Positions 60,101 to 64,000 of a DNA stretch of 64,000 nucleotides are shown here, piece by piece (the stretch's first letter is position 1; each line of letters begins with the position of its first letter). The notes below the pieces were generated by a model. The model was given only the letters and a program-made list of their open reading frames with translations, did not search any database and was not told the origin of the DNA. The stretch spans positions 372,001 to 436,000 of the forward strand of contig JAXLYM010000004.1 in assembly GCA_046351455.1 (NCBI GenBank), given 5' to 3'. This stretch comes from JADJRH01 sp046351455 (GTDB taxonomy: Bacteria; Myxococcota_A; Polyangia; Polyangiales; Polyangiaceae). The translations under genes and the position numbers were made by a program.

Positions 60101-62144
60101 GCGCGATCGGCCCGACGCGCGCCGCGAGCTCGATCGCCGGCCCGCTCGCCTCCCACGTGGCGTCCTCCGAGGCGACCTCCTCCGCGAGGTGTATTCCATC
60201 GGTAAATGAAGGCAATTCCGATCCGGACGGGAGCAGCAGGATCGCGGGCAACAGCTTCCGTTCGGCGGACGTGATGCTCGCGCGCCGCGCCGTCGAGAAC
60301 ACGCCGAGCGACCGCGCGAGATCGTGGATCGCCTCCGCGCACGCCGCGCCGTCCGCGGGCCTCCGGTCGCGCTCCCGCGACAGCAGCCGAGCGAGCAGCG
60401 CGTCGACCTCGTCCGCGACGCCGGACACGAGCCCGGCCGCGCGCGGCGCCGTCTCGTTCACCGTGCGCGCCATCGCCGCGATCGGCGACTCCCCGTGGAA
60501 CGGAGCGCACCCCGTGAGGCACTCGAAGAGCAGGCATCCGAGCGCGAACACGTCGGCCCGCGCGTCCACGTCGGCCTCTCCGCGCACCTGCTCGGGCGCC
60601 ATGTAACCCGGCGTCCCGAACACCAGCCCTTCGCGCGCGCCGGGCCCGGATGCGCGCCGGGAGAGCCGCGCGATCCCGAAATCGATCACCTTCGCGTCGC
60701 GCAGATCGCCGCCGCCGAGCAGCACGTTGCTGGGCTTCAGATCGCCGTGCACGACGCCGCGCCGATGCGCCGCGCCGAGGGCCTCCGCGATCCGCTGCCC
60801 GAGCAGCAGCGCGTCCCCCACGGGCAGCCGCCCTTGCCGGAGCCGCTCCTCGAGATCGCCGCCTTCGAGCCATTCCATCGCGATGTACGGCTGCCCCTCC
60901 GCGGTCACGCCGTGCGCCACGTAGCCGACGACGCCGGGGTGCCGCACCTCGGAGAGCACGCGCGCCTCGCGGAAGAAGCGATCCGCGTCGAACGTCGCCG
61001 CGCGCAGGAGCTTCAGCGCGACCGGCTGCCCGGTGACGTTGTCCTTCGCGCGGTACACGACGCCCATCCCGCCTTCGCCCGCGACGCGCTCGATCCCGAA
61101 GCGCCCGACGAGCACGTCCCCCGACGAAGCGAGCGCTGGAGGCGGAGAGATCGAGGCGCGGGCCCCGAACGCGCGCGCGGCCCTCGCGCCCGTGTCGATC
61201 GTCTGCCCGTCGTCCGCGGAGGATGCGTCGCGCGATCGTTCAGAGGTGCCCCGGGACCGCGCGCTCGACGTGAAGAGCGCCTGCTCGCCGCTCACGGGCC
61301 GCAGGCCGCACGCGTCACGAAAGCTCGCGGCGAGATCGCGCGCGGTCTGGAAACGCGCCTCCCGCGGGCGCGAGAAGGCCTTCTCGAAGAAGCGATCCAC
61401 CGAGTCGCTCAGCGCTTCGACGAAGGCGGTGGGCCGCGGGATCTCTCCGCCGGCGATCGCGCGCAGCAGCGAAGTCACGTCCTCGCCGACGAACGGCATC
61501 CGCCCGGTGAGGCAGCGGAACGCGAGCACGCCGAGGGCCCACAGATCGCTGCGGTGATCGAGGTTCCCGTCGCCGCGCGCCTGCTCGGGGCTCATGTACC
61601 CGGGCGAGCCGACGAGCGTGCCCGGCATCGTCCCGGCGCCGGTCTGCGCGTGCAGCTTCGCGATCCCGAAGTCGAGCACCTTCACGATCTCCTCGTTCCC
61701 CTTGCGCGCGAGGAAGACGTTCGCGGGCTTCAGATCGCGGTGCACGATCCCCATCGCGTGCGCCACGTCGAGCGCCTTCGCGATCTGCCCGACGATCGAG
61801 CACGCCTCCTCCGGATCGAGCCGCGTCCGCTCGTCGAGCCGGGACGCGAGGTCCTCCCCTTCGAGCAGCTCCATCACGATGTACGGCGCGTCGTCCTCGA
61901 CCCCGTAATCGAACACCTCGACCACGTGGGGGCTGGAGAGCTTCGCCGCGGCCTTCGCCTCTCGCTCGAAGCGCGCGCGGGCGGAGGCGGACGCCGCGAG
62001 GGCCGGCGCCATTCGCTTCACGGCGACTGGGATCTCCAGCTTCTCGTGGAAGGCGCGCCACACCTCGCCCATCCCGCCTTCGGCGAGCGGCCGTTCGAGG
62101 CGATATCGACCTCCGAGGAGCGTCCCTGCGAGAGCCGTTGCCAT
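57189..62144 (-). CDS. Two-kinase, AAA-ATPase, TPR signalling protein
   Basis: 1651-residue cytoplasmic regulator. Kinase 1 (about 14-275) has GRYRLERPLAEGGMGEV, VAVKRM, HRDLKPANV and DFGIA. Kinase 2 (about 344-600) has GEGGMGVVYRAKD, VALKLL, HGDLKPSNV (HRD changed to HGD) and DFGIA. Residues about 630-800 resemble a degenerate class III cyclase domain (ALSDLATRAAACALALRSAEP, IAIATGRRGVRG, LLEGRFEV) without its metal Asp pattern. A STAND-type ATPase follows (PGGVGKSRVRVEML, P-loop about residue 845; VVLVLEDLHLGD), then helical/TPR repeats to the end. This order matches myxobacterial kinase/cyclase-fusion regulators, except for the tandem kinases. ATG 62144 is chosen because the kinase starts there; the upstream in-frame ATG 62189 has no Shine-Dalgarno. 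It heads a four-gene overlapping operon. Confidence 0.92.
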   Translation of the reverse strand: MATALAGTLLGGRYRLERPLAEGGMGEVWRAFHEKLEIPVAVKRMAPALAASASARARFEREAKAAAKLSSPHVVEVFDYGVEDDAPYIVMELLEGEDLASRLDERTRLDPEEACSIVGQIAKALDVAHAMGIVHRDLKPANVFLARKGNEEIVKVLDFGIAKLHAQTGAGTMPGTLVGSPGYMSPEQARGDGNLDHRSDLWALGVLAFRCLTGRMPFVGEDVTSLLRAIAGGEIPRPTAFVEALSDSVDRFFEKAFSRPREARFQTARDLAASFRDACGLRPVSGEQALFTSSARSRGTSERSRDASSADDGQTIDTGARAARAFGARASISPPPALASSGDVLVGRFGIERVAGEGGMGVVYRAKDNVTGQPVALKLLRAATFDADRFFREARVLSEVRHPGVVGYVAHGVTAEGQPYIAMEWLEGGDLEERLRQGRLPVGDALLLGQRIAEALGAAHRRGVVHGDLKPSNVLLGGGDLRDAKVIDFGIARLSRRASGPGAREGLVFGTPGYMAPEQVRGEADVDARADVFALGCLLFECLTGCAPFHGESPIAAMARTVNETAPRAAGLVSGVADEVDALLARLLSRERDRRPADGAACAEAIHDLARSLGVFSTARRASITSAERKLLPAILLLPSGSELPSFTDGIHLAEEVASEDATWEASGPAIELAARVGPIARRFQAQTGIVQSAAVSVLFDGAGALSDLATRAAACALALRSAEPLATIAIATGRRGVRGDVLDRAAETLRSHLARAAAEAPIEEPAPVAIDDTTFGLLEGRFEVEASGTGFALLGRLRPGTGDVRPVLGKKTPCAGRELELGMLDALYRQCVDEPAAKAAVLKGPGGVGKSRVRVEMLRRLAQQEEPPRVWIGRGDVMTAGSPFALLSQAILAMLELSGGEPTVVRAERLAARVAERVPEVDRARVTAFLGNLIGLPLDASAGPEVAAAKDDALLLGDQHKRAFQEFVAAECSAGPVVLVLEDLHLGDLPTVKLVDATLRALSDQPLFVLATARPEVDDLFPSLWEERVPQVIRVGPLSAKASEKLVRHALGASAAPDLVARIVARAAGHPLHLEEIVRAVAERDGGELPDTVLSMVEARIGALDPAARRVLRAASVFGRTFWEGAVVAMTPLAPAEVRSWLRELVDREWISRAQASKFPGEAQMTIAQDLVQEAAYAMLPEADREVGHRLAGEWLVRAGERDATVLARHFSLGNDPGRAAGFLLRAAEQALDGNDFALASEHATRATAMDPSPVLAGRAAAILAEAHGHRGEMEAAARRGAEALALVVPTDPAWFRACSAHVVASGRLGDMSAISAVAARLVAMDPDLSLAVPFAAAASNTIVQLVVGGERAESDALHERLAFIAREMFQSDPMVRAYQARTVGARAAFSGDPFGAIAALRETAAAFEVGGDIRQACSARKTLGWYLGECGALEEAERSLRDAITAAARLGLTNLAPHAKHDLGSPLLRLGKLDEARRSQEEALVEFEAQRDVRLTSSARALLAAIAVADGRVEDAEREASQALASAPTAATRFTALARLAEARAAAGRHDEAIRTADEALAILAEKGAVEECVVVCMLARATSLIALGRDAEADAMLLRADREIEESRAKIRDPELAESFLSRIPENARVQGLLTARGLAESRLHSAP

Positions 62145-62245
62145 CCGCGTGGGCACGTGCCCTAAAGAAGGCCGCGGCGTCAATCCCATGATCAGGCGAC
62201 GGAGCGCATCGATCTCGGTAAGCTCACCCCGGAGCGAGAGGTCCC

Positions 62246-62647
62246 ATGAACCAGGCGGAGCGAGACAGGCTGTTCGAAGAGGGCCTCAATACGTACGAAT
62301 CCGGGGAACATTACGAGGCGCACGAGCGCTGGGAGGAGCTATGGAACGAGGAGGAGGACGACGGAGAGAGGCTCTTTCTCCAGGCCTTGATCCAGCTCGC
62401 GAGCGCCGTGCACAAGCTGCTTCACGACGTGGAGCCGAGAGGGTCCTTGCGTCTCCTGGATAGCGCGCTGCGGAAGACTGCCCACCTCCCGGCGGAGCAC
62501 CGGGGCATCGACATCGCCTCTCTGCGACAGGCGATATCGGCCCTCCGAGACGAGGGAGAGAGGGTGATCATGGCGGGCCAGAAGAGGCTGGATCCGACGA
62601 AGATCCCACGGATTCGAAGGACCGGCGACTCCCTCTCACGCCGCTAA
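62246..62647 (+). CDS. DUF309 protein
   Basis: 133-residue soluble protein of the DUF309 family, a small all-helical fold of unknown function. The signature is AERDRLFEEGLNTYESGEHYEAHERWEELWN, here split across the start of the chain. HEAHE-like His/Glu residues may bind metal, followed by LFLQALIQLASAVHKL and a C-terminal basic tail. GAGAGG lies 5-10 nt before ATG 62246. It is divergent from the kinase operon with 101 bp between starts. Its TAA stop overlaps the convergent stop of the acidic-protein gene by 4 nt (CTAA at 62644-62647). Confidence 0.85.
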   Translation: MNQAERDRLFEEGLNTYESGEHYEAHERWEELWNEEEDDGERLFLQALIQLASAVHKLLHDVEPRGSLRLLDSALRKTAHLPAEHRGIDIASLRQAISALRDEGERVIMAGQKRLDPTKIPRIRRTGDSLSRR

Positions 62648-62952
62648 GCCGAGTCCGGGGGAGGCGGGGTCGGCCGGTGCGTCGGGCGCGTTCGCACCGA
62701 GGGCGGCGGCTCCTCCACCTCCTCCTCGTAAAACAGGATCGCCTCGGCCGCGTTGATCGCGCGGAGTCGACTGCCCTCCGGGACTGGCACCTTCACCGCG
62801 AGCGCCTCCAGCAAGAGCTCGTCGAGGTGGGCGTCGTCCACCTCTTCCTCCGGCGCCATGTCGAACGTGTCCGAGAAGAGCTCGTCAAAGAGGAGATCTT
62901 CGGCCATCTCGTCCTCGTCCGTCGCAGGTCTGGCAGCACCGGTGTTGCCCAT
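62644..62952 (-). CDS. Acidic small protein downstream of ECF sigma
   Basis: 102-residue strongly acidic protein, not recognised. The first half is rich in Asp/Glu and hydrophobics (EMAEDLLFDELFSDTFDM, then EEEVDDAHLDELLLEAL). A short mixed segment and a Pro/Thr/Arg tail follow. It has no signal peptide or transmembrane helix, so it is not a classical membrane anti-sigma factor. AGAAGGA precedes ATG 62952. It lies 100 nt after the ECF sigma gene on the same strand and could be its cytoplasmic regulator, but that is inference from position and charge. Confidence 0.6.
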   Translation of the reverse strand: MGNTGAARPATDEDEMAEDLLFDELFSDTFDMAPEEEVDDAHLDELLLEALAVKVPVPEGSRLRAINAAEAILFYEEEVEEPPPSVRTRPTHRPTPPPPDSA

Positions 62953-63052
62953 GGGCGTGGTTCCTTCTCAAGGTGGCATGTTGCGATCACTCGGTGGTTC
63001 CTCCGGCAGCAATGGTCTGCTCGAAGGGCTCGTCAGTTTACGCCCGTCGGGC

Positions 63053-63727
63053 TCAGGCGCCGCTCGGGTCGGTCCCGTCGCGCGCCCACGGGATCGCGAA
63101 GTCCCACGAGCTCCCCGCTTCCATGCGCTTCGCCTGCGAGAGGAGCACGCGCAGCGACCTCCGGAGCCGCGTCTTCACGGTGCCGAGACAAGCGTCCAGG
63201 CGCTCCGCGATGTCCTCGTCGGTGTGTCCGCCCCAATAACGGAGCACGATCATCTCCCGCTGCTCCTCCGTCAGCGACTCCAAGAGGCGCCCCACGAAGT
63301 ACGTGAGGCCGACCGCGTCGTCCGGAGAGGCGGAGTCGTGCGAGAGAGACGGCACGTCCTCCAGCGGCGTGTAGACGCGGTGACGCGCGCGGCGCCGATG
63401 ATCGATGGCCTTCCGCGCAGCGATCGTGTTGACCCACGCCGCGACCTCCGCGTCCGGCTCCACCCTCGTCAACAGATCCTTCGATGCATTGAATACGGCA
63501 AGGAAGGCCTCCTGCGCGGCGTCGTCCACCTCCGGCCGGCCGCGGCCGAGGATGACGGACACGACGCGGTACACGTGGTCGAACACGCGCACCTGAGCGT
63601 CGAGCCGCCGCGCCGGAGAGAGGCTCCGATCCCGCATCGTGCTGAGGAGCGTGGCCGGCAGACGGGGCGGCAGGAGCCACGTCCCGGAGCTGTCGCCTCC
63701 CCGGCCACGATTCGCGTTCTTCGTCAT
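63053..63727 (-). CDS. ECF RNA polymerase sigma factor
   Basis: 224-residue extracytoplasmic-function sigma factor. After a 45-residue Arg/Gly/Ser N-terminal extension, region 2 is visible (RVFDHVYRVVSVILGRGRPE, DDAAQEAFLAVFNA, VAAWVNTIAARKAIDHRRR). Region 4 follows (LTEEQREMIVLRYWGGHTDEDIAERL, with the DNA helix CLGTVKTRLRRSLRVLL). ATG 63727 is preceded by GAGGG and starts before region 2; the longer frame upstream has no Shine-Dalgarno. A small acidic-protein gene follows on the same strand. No membrane anti-sigma gene is adjacent. The 273-bp stretch to the right edge shows no gene. Confidence 0.92.
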   Translation of the reverse strand: MTKNANRGRGGDSSGTWLLPPRLPATLLSTMRDRSLSPARRLDAQVRVFDHVYRVVSVILGRGRPEVDDAAQEAFLAVFNASKDLLTRVEPDAEVAAWVNTIAARKAIDHRRRARHRVYTPLEDVPSLSHDSASPDDAVGLTYFVGRLLESLTEEQREMIVLRYWGGHTDEDIAERLDACLGTVKTRLRRSLRVLLSQAKRMEAGSSWDFAIPWARDGTDPSGA

Positions 63728-64000
63728 CGAATCCCTCGCTCGTCTCGACGGAGTGCCGTCATGAAACACCTGCCCGCGCTGCCGCGAGCGATCTCCACAT
63801 CTCCTCGAATACCTCAGGCCCGCCCCGACACGGACCCGGGAGAACGTCGACGGTCGACACGAGAGGAACGCCGCGGACCGCCCAACGGATTTGAAACCGA
63901 CCGCCTCTCGACGATTGGTCGCGGAAGAGACCTCCGCGCTCTGAATCGTGCACGGAACACCCCACCAAAACAATTACACGCTGTTACTCCGACCCCCCGC

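Noticed and set aside
63759..63968. A 69-codon minus-strand frame at the right edge
   Set aside because: No Shine-Dalgarno, family motif or codon pattern supports it.

Overview
This window looks like chromosomal DNA of a large-genome myxobacterium (Myxococcota, probably Polyangiales/Sorangiineae; the genus cannot be fixed from sequence alone). The DNA is strongly GC-rich, with G/C at most third codon positions. That bias opens very long false reading frames antisense to real genes. The gene content fits the group: many Sec/lipobox lipoproteins, a giant Ser/Thr kinase-ATPase-TPR regulator, an ECF sigma factor, Cys-rich repeat surface proteins, CotH/lamin-tail proteins and L,D-transpeptidase cell-wall chemistry. 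No tRNA, rRNA, insertion sequence or CRISPR-cas locus was recognised.

Layout. 1-6.4 kb: the 3'-truncated end of an acyl-CoA dehydrogenase, then a c-di-AMP locus in which a PgpH-type HD phosphodiesterase is divergent from an overlapping folP-cdaA-cdaR operon. 6.5-15.3 kb: envelope genes (SurA-like lipoprotein, BMP/PnrA-like binding protein, LolA-like lipoprotein, L,D-transpeptidase), a HARE-HTH protein with a decayed Mrr nuclease domain, and two unassigned proteins. 15.3-15.65 kb: a noncoding array of eight 43-nt hairpin units. 15.7-26.9 kb: a small unknown gene, a Cys-rich repeat lipoprotein, a glycogen synthase, a GIDE protein coupled to an RluA/RluD pseudouridine synthase, a zinc-finger ParA ATPase with a ribbon-helix-helix-like partner, a nucleotidyltransferase pair, an SLH protein and a cyanophycinase-like lipoprotein. 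27-41.8 kb: an M15-type peptidase divergent from a run of three giant genes (1361, 1218 and 1805 aa). The first giant protein begins with a pesticin/T4-lysozyme-like muramidase domain, and none of these four proteins has a Sec signal. 41.8-47.5 kb: a CotH/lamin-tail lipoprotein and a small Cys-repeat lipoprotein. 47.6-52.7 kb: SpoIIAA-like protein, purH, apbE, an M20 amidohydrolase and a cytochrome c lipoprotein. 52.8-62.1 kb: a four-gene operon with 4-nt overlaps at every junction, encoding a two-kinase/AAA/TPR regulator, a divergent Hsp70, a J-like protein lacking HPD, and a membrane protein. 62.2-63.7 kb: DUF309, an acidic small protein and an ECF sigma factor.

The best candidates for something undescribed are the kinase-Hsp70-J-like-membrane operon, the muramidase/giant-protein cluster with its divergent M15 peptidase, and the 43-nt double-hairpin array. 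Supporting observations are recurring -10-like hexamers 6-10 nt upstream of start codons that lack a Shine-Dalgarno sequence (leaderless transcripts), a three-copy intergenic hairpin repeat, and four 11-bp-phased direct repeats upstream of a lipoprotein gene.
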